Assembly (NCBI GenBank): GCA_027483605.1
Contig: JAIXUE010000022.1
Coordinates: forward strand, 106,136-170,135
Reading direction: 5' to 3'
Length of the DNA stretch: 64,000 nucleotides
Source: Cryomorphaceae bacterium
Lineage (GTDB): Bacteria; Bacteroidota; Bacteroidia; Flavobacteriales_D; Crocinitomicaceae
A program made the position numbers and the translations under genes. Positions 19,051 through 28,226 of the stretch are shown here, piece after piece (the first letter of the stretch is position 1; the number at the start of each line of letters is the position of its first letter). The notes under the pieces were generated by a model. That model had not been told where the DNA came from and did not search any database. It saw nothing but the letters and a program-made list of their open reading frames with translations.

Positions 19051-20772
19051 ATGAACCTCTCTTGGAAACTCCGGGCTCAAGAGCCCACGTCTACAGTTAC
19101 TGAACTTGCTCAAGAACTCAAAATCCCAAATTTTGCCGCGCAGCTGTTATTGCAAAGAGGTGTGGATAGCCGCGAGCGTGCTGTAGCCTTTTTCAAGCCA
19201 CAACAAAATACATTGCACGATCCCTTTCTGCTGCGCAATATGCAGGTTGCTGTAAACAGACTGCAGCGAGCTATTGTAAAGCAAGAAAAAGTCCTGTTAT
19301 ACGGCGATTACGACGTCGATGGCACCACTGCGGTAGCGCTGATGGCTGAGCAGCTTTCCATATTAGGATTGCAGTGCGCCTATTACATCCCCGACCGTTA
19401 TAAAGAAGGTTATGGCGTTAGTCAAGCAGGGATCGACTACGCTATTGCTGAGCATGTTGACTTACTCCTTACGCTTGATTGCGGCATCAAAGCTCATTTA
19501 GAGCTTGCACGTGCAAAGGCGGCTTACATCGATGTCATTGTTTGTGATCACCATCAACCCGACGCAGTTTTACCAGACGCCATCATTCTCAATCCGAAGC
19601 AAAAAGGCTGCACTTATCCCTTCAAAGAGCTGCCTGGCTGCGGGGTGGCATTGAAGCTTTTGCAAGGGCTTTACCAACAACTCAATTTAGATGAATACGA
19701 GCTTTTTAAGAGTCTAGATTTAGTCGCTCTAGCAATAGGTGCAGATATTGTCGAACTACTAGACGAAAACAGAACCTTATGCGCCAGAGGCTTGGCGCAG
19801 CTCAACGCTGCGCCAAGGCCTGCATTTTTAGCTATTTTGGCGCTAGCTGCCAAAACCCCTCCGTTGTCGCTGCGCGACATCGTTTTTATATTGGCGCCGC
19901 GCATCAACGCAGCCGGCCGCATTGCCTCGGGTAAGCGGGCTGTTGATTGGATGCTCAGCACAGATCAAAAAGAAATTGAAGCACTCGCACTCGAGATCAA
20001 TAATGACAACACTACCCGCCGTGCTTTAGATCAAGAAATGACAGCCCAAGCGTTGGCACAAATTGAAGTCAATCCCTTGTTTCAAGAGCAATTTACGACC
20101 ATAGTCCATGACCCAGCTTGGCACAAAGGTGTGGTTGGCATTGTGGCCTCTCGCCTCATTGAAACGCATTACAGACCAACAATTGTTCTCACCGAGTCTA
20201 ACGGAGTACTTACGGGCTCAGCACGTTGTATGCCACCCTTGAATCTATACGAACTGCTCGAGAAATGCCACCAGCACCTCGTGCAATTTGGCGGGCATCA
20301 GTTTGCCGCCGGGCTCACACTCTTGCCAGAGCAGCTTCCTGCATTTAAGGAGACATTTGAAAATGTTGTTTCTAGAGCGCTTTCAAAGCAAAAATTGCAA
20401 AGACGCATAGACATCGATACCCAAATTGAATTCAAGGAACTAGGCGCTAATCCGCAACTACACTTTGGGCGGATACTACAAATTTTAGCTGCCTTTGAAC
20501 CCTGCGGCCCGGGTAATATGCATCCGATATTTTTAGCCAAAAACTGCATGGTGATGGAGTGCAAAGTACTCAAGGGTGCGCACCTCAAACTCAAATTGAT
20601 TCAGGAAGGCTCGCAGGTTCCAATTGATGCTATCGGATTTCAGCTCGCTTCCTATGAAAAGGATTTGGCCATTGGCGTTTTCATTGATATCGTTTTCCAA
20701 ATCAGCGCAAATACTTACCTGAATCGTACCACGCTGCAACTCGTGCTCCAAGATTTATGTATGAGCGCTTAG
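19051..20772 (+). CDS. recJ: single-stranded-DNA-specific exonuclease RecJ
   Basis: GDYDVDGTTAVALM, TLDCGIKA, VCDHHQPD, APRINAAGRI, GGHQFAAGLT. Confidence 0.95.
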   Translation: MNLSWKLRAQEPTSTVTELAQELKIPNFAAQLLLQRGVDSRERAVAFFKPQQNTLHDPFLLRNMQVAVNRLQRAIVKQEKVLLYGDYDVDGTTAVALMAEQLSILGLQCAYYIPDRYKEGYGVSQAGIDYAIAEHVDLLLTLDCGIKAHLELARAKAAYIDVIVCDHHQPDAVLPDAIILNPKQKGCTYPFKELPGCGVALKLLQGLYQQLNLDEYELFKSLDLVALAIGADIVELLDENRTLCARGLAQLNAAPRPAFLAILALAAKTPPLSLRDIVFILAPRINAAGRIASGKRAVDWMLSTDQKEIEALALEINNDNTTRRALDQEMTAQALAQIEVNPLFQEQFTTIVHDPAWHKGVVGIVASRLIETHYRPTIVLTESNGVLTGSARCMPPLNLYELLEKCHQHLVQFGGHQFAAGLTLLPEQLPAFKETFENVVSRALSKQKLQRRIDIDTQIEFKELGANPQLHFGRILQILAAFEPCGPGNMHPIFLAKNCMVMECKVLKGAHLKLKLIQEGSQVPIDAIGFQLASYEKDLAIGVFIDIVFQISANTYLNRTTLQLVLQDLCMSA

Positions 20773-20790
20773 TTTGCGTAAGTTTGCAAC

Positions 20791-21375
20791 ATGTTTACAG
20801 GAATCATCGAAGAAGTTGGCCACGTAGTAGCCATTGAAAAAGAAGCAGGTAATATACATTTTACGATTGCCTCTGGCTTGTCTGCCGGTTTTAAAATTGA
20901 TCAAAGTGTGGCGCACAATGGTTGTTGTCTCACTGTCGTTGAACAAAATGATCAACAACATGTCGTAACCGCTATTCACGAAACGCTTATTAAGACCAAT
21001 TTAGGCGCGTGGAAAATCGGCACTAAAGTGAATATGGAGCGTTGCATGCAACTCGGTGGAAGGCTCGATGGGCATATGGTTCAAGGCCATGTAGATTGCG
21101 TCGGTACTTGCACAAAAGTCTTAGATGAAAATGGTTCTTGGCGTTTTACCTTTGAACACCCAGATTCCTTTGTAACGGTAGAAAAGGGATCTATTACAGT
21201 AAATGGTACAAGTTTAACAGTTGTGGATGCACAAAAAGGACAATTCTCTGTATGCATCATTCCATATACTTATGAACATACAAATTTCAATGACATTGAA
21301 GTGGGCACAATCGTGAATCTCGAGTTTGATATCATTGGCAAATACGTAGCGCGCTACTTGAGTTTACAGCAGTAA
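20791..21375 (+). CDS. ribE: riboflavin synthase subunit alpha
   Basis: MFTGIIEEVGHV...NGCCLTVV...GHMVQGHVDCVGT...GSITVNGTSLTVV. Confidence 0.95.
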   Translation: MFTGIIEEVGHVVAIEKEAGNIHFTIASGLSAGFKIDQSVAHNGCCLTVVEQNDQQHVVTAIHETLIKTNLGAWKIGTKVNMERCMQLGGRLDGHMVQGHVDCVGTCTKVLDENGSWRFTFEHPDSFVTVEKGSITVNGTSLTVVDAQKGQFSVCIIPYTYEHTNFNDIEVGTIVNLEFDIIGKYVARYLSLQQ

Positions 21376-21401
21376 AGGATGCTTAGTAATATTTGATTGA
21401 A

Positions 21402-21436
21402 TAAAAATGGCGGCCCGGAGGGCCGCCATTTTTATT
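21402..21436. terminator. bidirectional Rho-independent terminator
   Basis: AAAAATGGCGGCCCGGAGGGCCGCCATTTTTATTT, a near-perfect hairpin between convergent ribE and TPR genes with A/T tracts on both sides. Confidence 0.9.
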
Positions 21437-21452
21437 TCAAATGAACTGATAA

Positions 21453-23114
21453 TTAGTTGCGAACTGGCGCAGCTGGTTTTGGAGTAGTGGTTGGCGCCGG
21501 AGCTGGATCTTTGATGCCAAGTGCTTTTTTAGCAACTGCATCGTTCGGCTCAATCGCTAAGATTTCTTCAAAGTATCTTTTGGCTTTGTCGAGGTCCTTG
21601 TTAGCAGACTTTGAGTAGTAATCAGCTACATAGCGGAGTGCTTCAAGAACGAACGCTTTTTTAGAGGCTTGGCTACGGTCTTCTGGTTTGACGATCTCAG
21701 TAACTTTGAAGTAGTAAGGGAAGGCTAGCCATTTTTCGTTGTTGGTGTCCATCTTGTAGTTGGAACGTCCGCGATAGATGTGTGCCGGCACATACGTAGA
21801 GTCATTTTTAATCACCACCTGGAAAATGCTATCTGCTAATTTGTAGTCATTGCGCCCAAAGTAATAAGCTTTACCTAAGTCGTACTCTTCTTGTGCCAAT
21901 AGTTTGCCATTTTTTTGGCGACGAACCTCATAAGCACTAATCACCTTTTCGTACATTTTGTTTTTGTTGTACAATTTGAGTAAGTCATTTGCGAGTTCTT
22001 TGTATGCGGCGTCGTTCATACTTGCTGCTTCTTCAAAGGCAATAATAGCAAGGCTGTCCTGACCTTTTTTCTGATAAATGGTACCTCTCAGCTTGTGATC
22101 TTGATAGTTAACTTTGTCTTTTGGAACCATAGTAAAGAAGCGGTCACTAGCACTCAAGGCTTTGTCTAGAGCCAAGCTGTCAGTTATACAATCGTTGTAA
22201 GCAAAAGCATAGAAACGTTGAATAAAATAATTATTCATATTGCCCGCGGTCAGGATATCGAGTTGCGGGATCATTTCACACCATTGTTTGCCGCCGTATA
22301 AAGCATTCACATAACGGTACCTTGACTCGAGGTTGTTGTTCAACTCGAGGTATTTTTCCCAGTTTTCAATAGCTTGTTTGTTTTTACCAAACATCATGAA
22401 GAGCTCGGCGTTCAAACGGTAAGCTGGCGCATACGTCGGATCGATTCCTTTGGCCTCGTTGTACATTTTGTTGGCTTCAGCTTCGTTGCGAGCACGTTGG
22501 TAGATGAGTGCTTTGCGCACGATGCCACGCGGAGACTTCGGATTGATGACCAAAACTTGGTTATAAGCTTTCAGCGCTTCAGATGCATCAGAAGAATTGC
22601 GGGCATAAAGTGCATCGCCTTTGAGCAAGTAGTTGTCTTCGTTGGTAGGATCTTTAAGGATCGCTTCTTCAATCAAAACGAGTGCTTCATCGAGGTTCTT
22701 TTTTGGAGCCTCCACGTAGATTTCAACGATCCCGCGAATGACTTCTGCTTTTTTGAGCTTGTCTTTTTTGGTCATCAAAAGCGCTTTGGTGAACTCAGCT
22801 TTTGCTTCAGTTTCTTTGCCTTCGAGCCACAGGACACGGCCTTGACCAACAAGTGGTAACGCACGAAGTTTGTCGACCTCAAAACCTTTTCGCCACATCA
22901 TTTTGGCAGAATCTAGTTCTTCCATTTCAAAGTAACAGTCGCCGTAGTAGAAATAGGTTTCACCGTTGATTGGGTCAGCAGCAACGAGCTTTTTAAAATC
23001 GTTGATGGCATCGCGGTAGCGCTCATTTTCTGTTTTAGCATTTGCAACTTGTAGGGTTTGTGCAAAATGCAGCCCTGAAATAAGAAGCGAACTGAGGAGT
23101 AAGATGCGTTTCAT
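21453..23114 (-). CDS. tetratricopeptide repeat protein
   Basis: 553 aa with signal peptide and multiple TPR units; Pro/Thr-rich C-terminus. Confidence 0.85.
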   Translation of the reverse strand: MKRILLLSSLLISGLHFAQTLQVANAKTENERYRDAINDFKKLVAADPINGETYFYYGDCYFEMEELDSAKMMWRKGFEVDKLRALPLVGQGRVLWLEGKETEAKAEFTKALLMTKKDKLKKAEVIRGIVEIYVEAPKKNLDEALVLIEEAILKDPTNEDNYLLKGDALYARNSSDASEALKAYNQVLVINPKSPRGIVRKALIYQRARNEAEANKMYNEAKGIDPTYAPAYRLNAELFMMFGKNKQAIENWEKYLELNNNLESRYRYVNALYGGKQWCEMIPQLDILTAGNMNNYFIQRFYAFAYNDCITDSLALDKALSASDRFFTMVPKDKVNYQDHKLRGTIYQKKGQDSLAIIAFEEAASMNDAAYKELANDLLKLYNKNKMYEKVISAYEVRRQKNGKLLAQEEYDLGKAYYFGRNDYKLADSIFQVVIKNDSTYVPAHIYRGRSNYKMDTNNEKWLAFPYYFKVTEIVKPEDRSQASKKAFVLEALRYVADYYSKSANKDLDKAKRYFEEILAIEPNDAVAKKALGIKDPAPAPTTTPKPAAPVRN

Positions 23115-23197
23115 GTCTGTTTATTTAACTTAATTTCCGGCCAAAAATAGCCTAGTTTTTTGGGATACAAAAATTGTGCCTATTATTATTTATTGAA

Positions 23198-24106
23198 TTA
23201 TTGCAAAACGAGCCTTACTGGAGTGAGGGCAGGCACGAGTCCGGACTTCTGAATAATGAGTTGACCTTTGTCGTCTTTCTTCATGAACAATACAAAACCG
23301 GTATTTAATCCTGACCTACGTCCTTTATTAATGACCCAAATATCGCGGATGAGCGGATACTCTTTGGTATAGATAAAACCTGCATATGGTTTGCAAGCCG
23401 TTTCGGGGTCCGTCGCATAAACTGAAGCCACTCTTAGCCCATCTCTGAAAGCCATGGAGGCGGGATCTTCTTGGTCAGAGATCCAGTTGAGGCCAATGAT
23501 TCCAATGGCATTCGGATGCGTTTTGACATAATTGATGACTTCTTGGTTAGATTTTAACGCAGAAACATTTTTTCCTAATTGTTGAAGTTGTAGCATATTG
23601 GTCATGAAATTGAAATTCGCAGACCCATTTTGATCAAATACAATTTGTTTCGTTGAGGTATTGGACGGAAGTTTTGTTTGGTCTCCGCGAAGCATATTTT
23701 TTATCTGCTCCACACTTAGTATGGTGTCCGTATTGCTCGGATGCAAAATGAGAACAACTGCGTCTGTGGCGATCTTATCACTGCGATAAGATACATTTTT
23801 GCTTTTGAGGTACGCTTTCTCCTTGTCATTGAAATCTCTGGTGATGACAATTGTTTTGGATTTATTGGCATAAAACGCCTCAATAATGTCGTTTTCTGGC
23901 AAGTACTGTGCCTTCACGCGCGCTCTTGGGTACTGACTCATGAATGTTTCAATAGAGGTTTGGAAAAGCGGCTGAAACGATTGTTCTATCAAGATTTTTG
24001 CCTTTCCGCGACCATGCGCATCTTTTTGATAAACAAATGGATTATTGTTGTGATCACAAGAGGTGAAAACAAGCATTCCGGCGAGTAAAAGAAAGAAATA
24101 TTTCAT
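23198..24106 (-). CDS. PstS-like phosphate-family substrate-binding lipoprotein
   Basis: LVFTSCDHN lipobox; KILIEQSFQPLFQTSIETFMSQYPRARV...AVVLILHPSNTDTILSVEQIKNMLRG; downstream of TonB/Exb genes. Confidence 0.75.
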   Translation of the reverse strand: MKYFFLLLAGMLVFTSCDHNNNPFVYQKDAHGRGKAKILIEQSFQPLFQTSIETFMSQYPRARVKAQYLPENDIIEAFYANKSKTIVITRDFNDKEKAYLKSKNVSYRSDKIATDAVVLILHPSNTDTILSVEQIKNMLRGDQTKLPSNTSTKQIVFDQNGSANFNFMTNMLQLQQLGKNVSALKSNQEVINYVKTHPNAIGIIGLNWISDQEDPASMAFRDGLRVASVYATDPETACKPYAGFIYTKEYPLIRDIWVINKGRRSGLNTGFVLFMKKDDKGQLIIQKSGLVPALTPVRLVLQ

Positions 24107-24111
24107 GGAGT

Positions 24112-24303
24112 TTATTTTTGTATAGACTTGATTCCTTTATAAATGCGCAGTGCTCTAAACAAACCATAGCACAGAAAAACGACTACCATGAGTTGTTTGC
24201 GCCAGTTATCCATTTCAATTAATTCTGTAGTGAGTAGTATAAAGGCAAATCCAAAACACAATACTACGACCAAAATACCTAGAAAATGTTGTATGTATTT
24301 CAT
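24112..24303 (-). CDS. small hypothetical membrane protein
   Basis: Start reassigned to the internal Met at 24303 (MKYIQHFLGILVVVLCFGFAFILLTTELI); the longer ORF would run through the tonB terminator. Confidence 0.55.
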   Translation of the reverse strand: MKYIQHFLGILVVVLCFGFAFILLTTELIEMDNWRKQLMVVVFLCYGLFRALRIYKGIKSIQK

Positions 24304-24317
24304 ATTTTTTTGGGAAA

Positions 24318-24345
24318 AAAAATCCCCATCGAGATGGGGATTTAA
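24318..24345 (-). terminator. Rho-independent terminator after tonB
   Basis: AAATCCCCATCTCGATGGGGATTTTTTTT on the minus strand. Confidence 0.85.
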
Positions 24346-24356
24346 ATGAGCGATTG

Positions 24357-25223
24357 CTATTGGGTATCGTAGATGATTGGTACACGAACCCAAAGGCGGA
24401 CTGGTCTACCAGCATTTTTAGCTGGGGTCCAGGGCGGAAACTTGTTGATGATTGCGAGCGCTTCTTTGTTACAAGCAGGACACTCAACGATTGGACGTTC
24501 AACTGTTGCGTTGGAGATGCGACCGTCTTTTTCGACAACAAAGCGTACAACGACTTTGCCTTTCACACCGAGTTCAATAGCTTCTTCAGGGTAATCGATG
24601 GTTTCATTGATGAATGCAACCATTTTGTCATAACCACCAGGGAATACAGCATCTTCTTCGGCTACATCAACAACTTCTTCAAAAACAGGAGTGTTGTCTG
24701 CCATGGCCGGGCCGTCTTCTTGGGTATTTGGCAAACCCCAATCTAAATCACCATCGTTGGTTTCAGTTGAGATGGTAACGGTTTCTAGTTCTGCTTGCGA
24801 CACCAATTCTTCTTCGACGTAGTCGTCTTCAGCTACAGGAGCCATAAACGCCTGGGTTTGCGTCATTGGCGGCGGTGGCGGCGCAGTGGGCGGCGGCGGC
24901 GGCGGAACGTCTTCTTTGGGAGGTGCAACCGTAAAGTTGGTATCGCTTACTCTTGGCTTGCGTTTTTCCTCTTTGGGAAGATTCTTAATGATCACAGATG
25001 CAACAAAGGCAAGGGCAGCAAAAGCAACCAATCCACCCAAAATGAGTGTCATGCGTTTGTTGTAGCCACTGCGTAGTACGTATGCACCATATTCGCGATT
25101 GCGTTGGGCAAAAACGGCCTCATTTCGGCTTACAGAAGTAATGGCTTCCCAGTTGCGATTGACGTAGTAATCGAAGAGGGAGAAACCTGTTACAAGAGCG
25201 ACGATAACATAAATGACTGTCAT
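24357..25223 (-). CDS. tonB: energy transducer TonB
   Basis: Pro-rich linker VPPPPPPTAPPPPP; C-terminal YPEEAIELGVKGKVVVRFVVEKDGRISNATVERPI...FPPWTPAKNAGRPVRLWVRVPI. Confidence 0.93.
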   Translation of the reverse strand: MTVIYVIVALVTGFSLFDYYVNRNWEAITSVSRNEAVFAQRNREYGAYVLRSGYNKRMTLILGGLVAFAALAFVASVIIKNLPKEEKRKPRVSDTNFTVAPPKEDVPPPPPPTAPPPPPMTQTQAFMAPVAEDDYVEEELVSQAELETVTISTETNDGDLDWGLPNTQEDGPAMADNTPVFEEVVDVAEEDAVFPGGYDKMVAFINETIDYPEEAIELGVKGKVVVRFVVEKDGRISNATVERPIVECPACNKEALAIINKFPPWTPAKNAGRPVRLWVRVPIIYDTQ

Positions 25224-25227
25224 GATC

Positions 25228-25863
25228 TTAGTTTTTAGCTTTTAACAATTCTTTCTCTCCGGCTGACAAGTCTGTTGGTGCGATCACACCAATACTTGCA
25301 ATCTTGAGTTCGTCGACTAAATCAATAAAGCTTTTGCAGAGGGCTTTGTCGTCGGTTTTGATGAGGACTTTGACAGCCTCTCTTTTCACCGTTAACGCAT
25401 TGAGCTTATTTTCGTATGTAGTATCTGCAATTTGTTTTTTGTCTAGCTTCTTATCAAGTTCAACCTTATTCTTAATAACGTATTCGTTCCAAGAAGCTAA
25501 CAATTTTCTCACACTATTTTCTCCTGATCCGAAATTAGCCTCTTCTAAGGTAGTAGGACCGTTTGGCCCTGGTTTAGATTTCGGATAGAATTCACCACGG
25601 TAAAAGTAAACTTTGTCGTCGGCCAAAATAAAAGTGGCAACGTTGTTTGCTTTAGGCGGTTTAGGGTCGGTTATTTTTGGTTTGGCGGGGTATGCGAGTG
25701 GCAATACTTTAGGTTTGCTAAAGGTGGAGGTCAAGACGAAGAACGTAAGAAGGAGGAACGCGAGGTCGACCATAGGGGTCATGTCTACGTGCGTTGAACC
25801 TTTCTTTGCTCTTTTCTTGCCTTTGCCGTGGTCGCCACCGCCGCTTTCTGCGATTTGTGCCAT
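25228..25863 (-). CDS. exbD: ExbD/TolR-family biopolymer transport protein
   Basis: HVDMTPMVDLAFLLLTFFVLTSTF. Confidence 0.92.
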   Translation of the reverse strand: MAQIAESGGGDHGKGKKRAKKGSTHVDMTPMVDLAFLLLTFFVLTSTFSKPKVLPLAYPAKPKITDPKPPKANNVATFILADDKVYFYRGEFYPKSKPGPNGPTTLEEANFGSGENSVRKLLASWNEYVIKNKVELDKKLDKKQIADTTYENKLNALTVKREAVKVLIKTDDKALCKSFIDLVDELKIASIGVIAPTDLSAGEKELLKAKN

Positions 25864-25870
25864 GTGTTTG

Positions 25871-26536
25871 TTAGTTAACCGGAATTGCTTCCGCAGAGGT
25901 TACAAAATTCAAATTATTCAAATTCAATTCTCTGAATACATCGATCACAACTTGGGCATCTTTGTACAAGGTTTTGGAGTCTACACGCAAAATGAACTTA
26001 GGCTTGAAATCTTCCATTTTAGGTTCGCCGCCCTTTAGCTTGGCTTCTTCAAAAGCAGTACGCCCTGTGTTACCAGCGGCGGTTGCTGCAAATGAAAGCC
26101 AGTCTAAAAGTTCATTTTTTGTAGAATCGGTAGGGATCCCTTGGGTAGGGAAACTTGCACGTTTTGCTGCTTCGGTGTTCATGTATGCAGGAAGTTCTTG
26201 CATGGTACAACCAAAGGTTGACATAAAAGAAAACTCTTCTATTTTCTCCGCACTAAGACCAATCTTATATTTCTGGAGCATATTGTTGAGCATTTCTTTG
26301 CGGGCTTCTGGGTCAGAGAGGTTGAAGAACACGCGTCCGTCTTTATCTAGGGTGACCATCAAGATGTTTTCAGGGATAATTTTATCGCTGATACTTGAGG
26401 GTGTTTCTACGGTTACGGGTTCGGCGTTTCTGAAAGAAGCCGTCAACATAAAGAAGGTTACAAGCAAGAACGCCAAGTCCACCATAGGCGTCATGTCTAT
26501 GGAAGGAGTGCCTTTGGGCATTTTGATTTTTGGCAT
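25871..26536 (-). CDS. exbD: ExbD/TolR-family biopolymer transport protein (second copy)
   Basis: PSIDMTPMVDLAFLLVTFFMLTASF. Confidence 0.92.
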   Translation of the reverse strand: MPKIKMPKGTPSIDMTPMVDLAFLLVTFFMLTASFRNAEPVTVETPSSISDKIIPENILMVTLDKDGRVFFNLSDPEARKEMLNNMLQKYKIGLSAEKIEEFSFMSTFGCTMQELPAYMNTEAAKRASFPTQGIPTDSTKNELLDWLSFAATAAGNTGRTAFEEAKLKGGEPKMEDFKPKFILRVDSKTLYKDAQVVIDVFRELNLNNLNFVTSAEAIPVN

Positions 26537-26566
26537 TGCTTGAGGATTTACTTAATGAGGACTCAA

Positions 26567-27370
26567 TTAGTTGTTGGCTGCAAAATCTTGAACGATCGTG
26601 AAGCTAGCTTCGTCGATACCATAGGTCATGGCGTCGATTTTTGTAGAGAAGAAGCTGTACGCGATGATCGCGATGGTTGAACCAGCAATACCGAATGCAG
26701 TATTGATAAGGGCCTCAGAGATACCGGTAGAGAGTTCTGCTGTATCTGGCGCACCTTGTGACATCGCGGCAAATGAGCGAATCATACCAAGTACCGTTCC
26801 AATCAGACCAATAAGCGTTGAAATCGATGCAGTAGTAGAAAGAATAGGTAGGTTTTTAGAAAGCATCGGCAATTCTAAAGACGTCGCTTCTTCTAATTCT
26901 TTCTTAAGTGCTTCTAACTTTTGTTCTTTATCCATGTTGGCATCTTTGACCATCATTTGGTACTTAACCAATCCGGCACGAACAACATTGGCCAATGAAC
27001 CGCGCTGAGCATCACAAGCTTCGATAGCACCATTGAAATCTTTGGCAGCCATTAATTCTTTGATTTTTTCGATGAATTGGTTGGCTTTACCTTTACCGTT
27101 TGCAAGCAATAAAGTTACCAAACGCTCAATCGTAAAAATTAAAACGATAAGGTTGATTGCAACCAAACCTGGTACGATGAAACCACCTTTATAGATCACC
27201 CCTAAAAGGTTTCCTTCTATTGGTTCAGCCTCTGGATTTCTGTCCACGAAGTTTCCTGGGTCACCAAAAATAAATTTGTAAATCAAGATACCTGCAATGA
27301 GTGCAAGTGCAATAGCCAAGAATGCAATGATTGCTGAAAATCCCCCGGCGGTTTTTTGTTTTTTGTCCAT
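26567..27370 (-). CDS. exbB: MotA/TolQ/ExbB proton channel family protein
   Basis: LPILSTTASISTLIGLIGTVLGMIRSFAAMSQ...ISEALINTAFGIAGSTIAIIAYSFF. Start at Met 27370. Confidence 0.9.
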   Translation of the reverse strand: MDKKQKTAGGFSAIIAFLAIALALIAGILIYKFIFGDPGNFVDRNPEAEPIEGNLLGVIYKGGFIVPGLVAINLIVLIFTIERLVTLLLANGKGKANQFIEKIKELMAAKDFNGAIEACDAQRGSLANVVRAGLVKYQMMVKDANMDKEQKLEALKKELEEATSLELPMLSKNLPILSTTASISTLIGLIGTVLGMIRSFAAMSQGAPDTAELSTGISEALINTAFGIAGSTIAIIAYSFFSTKIDAMTYGIDEASFTIVQDFAANN

Positions 27371-27740
27371 AATGATCGTTTTTAATTTTTCATTTTTACA
27401 ATTGAACGCCAAATATAAAAAAACTTTAGCCCCTTTTCAAAACGAAATTTCAATGTTTCCATTAGCCTAACGCATATTTATTGTATTTCTAACACAAAGT
27501 AGGACAATTTGAATGCTTTACGCCTGCTGTTTCAAGCAGGACCGGTGAAAAGTTAATATAGATTTAACATACTTTTTTGAGTGCTTGTGCTGCAAATGCA
27601 AGCACTTGCGAAAAACAAAACTCCTTTAAATTGCAGTTGCGAATTTCAATAATGGATAATTGCACTCAAGCAATAGATTTGCCGTTCGTGCAATCATTAA
27701 ATTGTGTGTTTATCGAAAAAAGTGTATCTTTTGCTTTGCT

Positions 27741-28226
27741 ATGAGATTTTATTTAGTTGACAGAATAGAAGAAATAATCCCTGGTCAAAAGGCATCAGGA
27801 ATCAAATGTTGGACTTTATCTGAAGATTACTTTGCCGAACATTTTCCAGGTTTTCCTATCGTACCAGGGGTATTGCAAATCGAAACAATGGCCCAACTCA
27901 TGGGTATACTCATCGAGCATTCACACGCGACGGCATTTCCAGGACAAGGACGCTGTTATCCGATCTTGAGCATTGTTCAAAAAGCCAAATTTCGAGACGT
28001 GATCATACCAGGGGACCAAAGTTTCATAGAAGTAACGCTAACATCGCTCGACACCATGCGCGCAACGGGCAGCGCCAAATTACTAGTGGACGGAAAGGTA
28101 AGAGCTGAAGCCGATTTGAGTTTTACTATTTTAGAGGCAAAGCAAGCGAGTAACAATCCGTTCATTGGTCAGCGAGACGAGTATTATTTAGCCTTAAATA
28201 TCAAAGAGACGCTTAAAAAACGCTAA
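27741..28226 (+). CDS. FabZ/ApeI-like 3-hydroxyacyl-ACP dehydratase (hotdog fold)
   Basis: HFPGFPIVPGVLQIETMAQLMG retains catalytic His and Glu. Start at ATG 27741. Confidence 0.85.
   Translation: MRFYLVDRIEEIIPGQKASGIKCWTLSEDYFAEHFPGFPIVPGVLQIETMAQLMGILIEHSHATAFPGQGRCYPILSIVQKAKFRDVIIPGDQSFIEVTLTSLDTMRATGSAKLLVDGKVRAEADLSFTILEAKQASNNPFIGQRDEYYLALNIKETLKKR

Noticed and set aside
22374-22859. 161-aa plus-strand ORF antisense to the TPR gene
   Set aside because: Antisense shadow of a repeat-coding gene with no recognisable motif or upstream signals.
24303-24393. N-terminal extension of the small membrane ORF (24112..24393)
   Set aside because: The extension runs through the tonB terminator hairpin; the internal Met at 24303 begins a typical TM protein.
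25962-26543. 193-aa plus-strand ORF antisense to exbD
   Set aside because: The opposite frame encodes a clear ExbD; the antisense translation has no recognisable domain and is explained by codon composition.
27580-27606. Hairpin as Rho-independent terminator of an upstream gene
   Set aside because: No T-tract follows the 3' arm on either strand and it lies between divergent genes.
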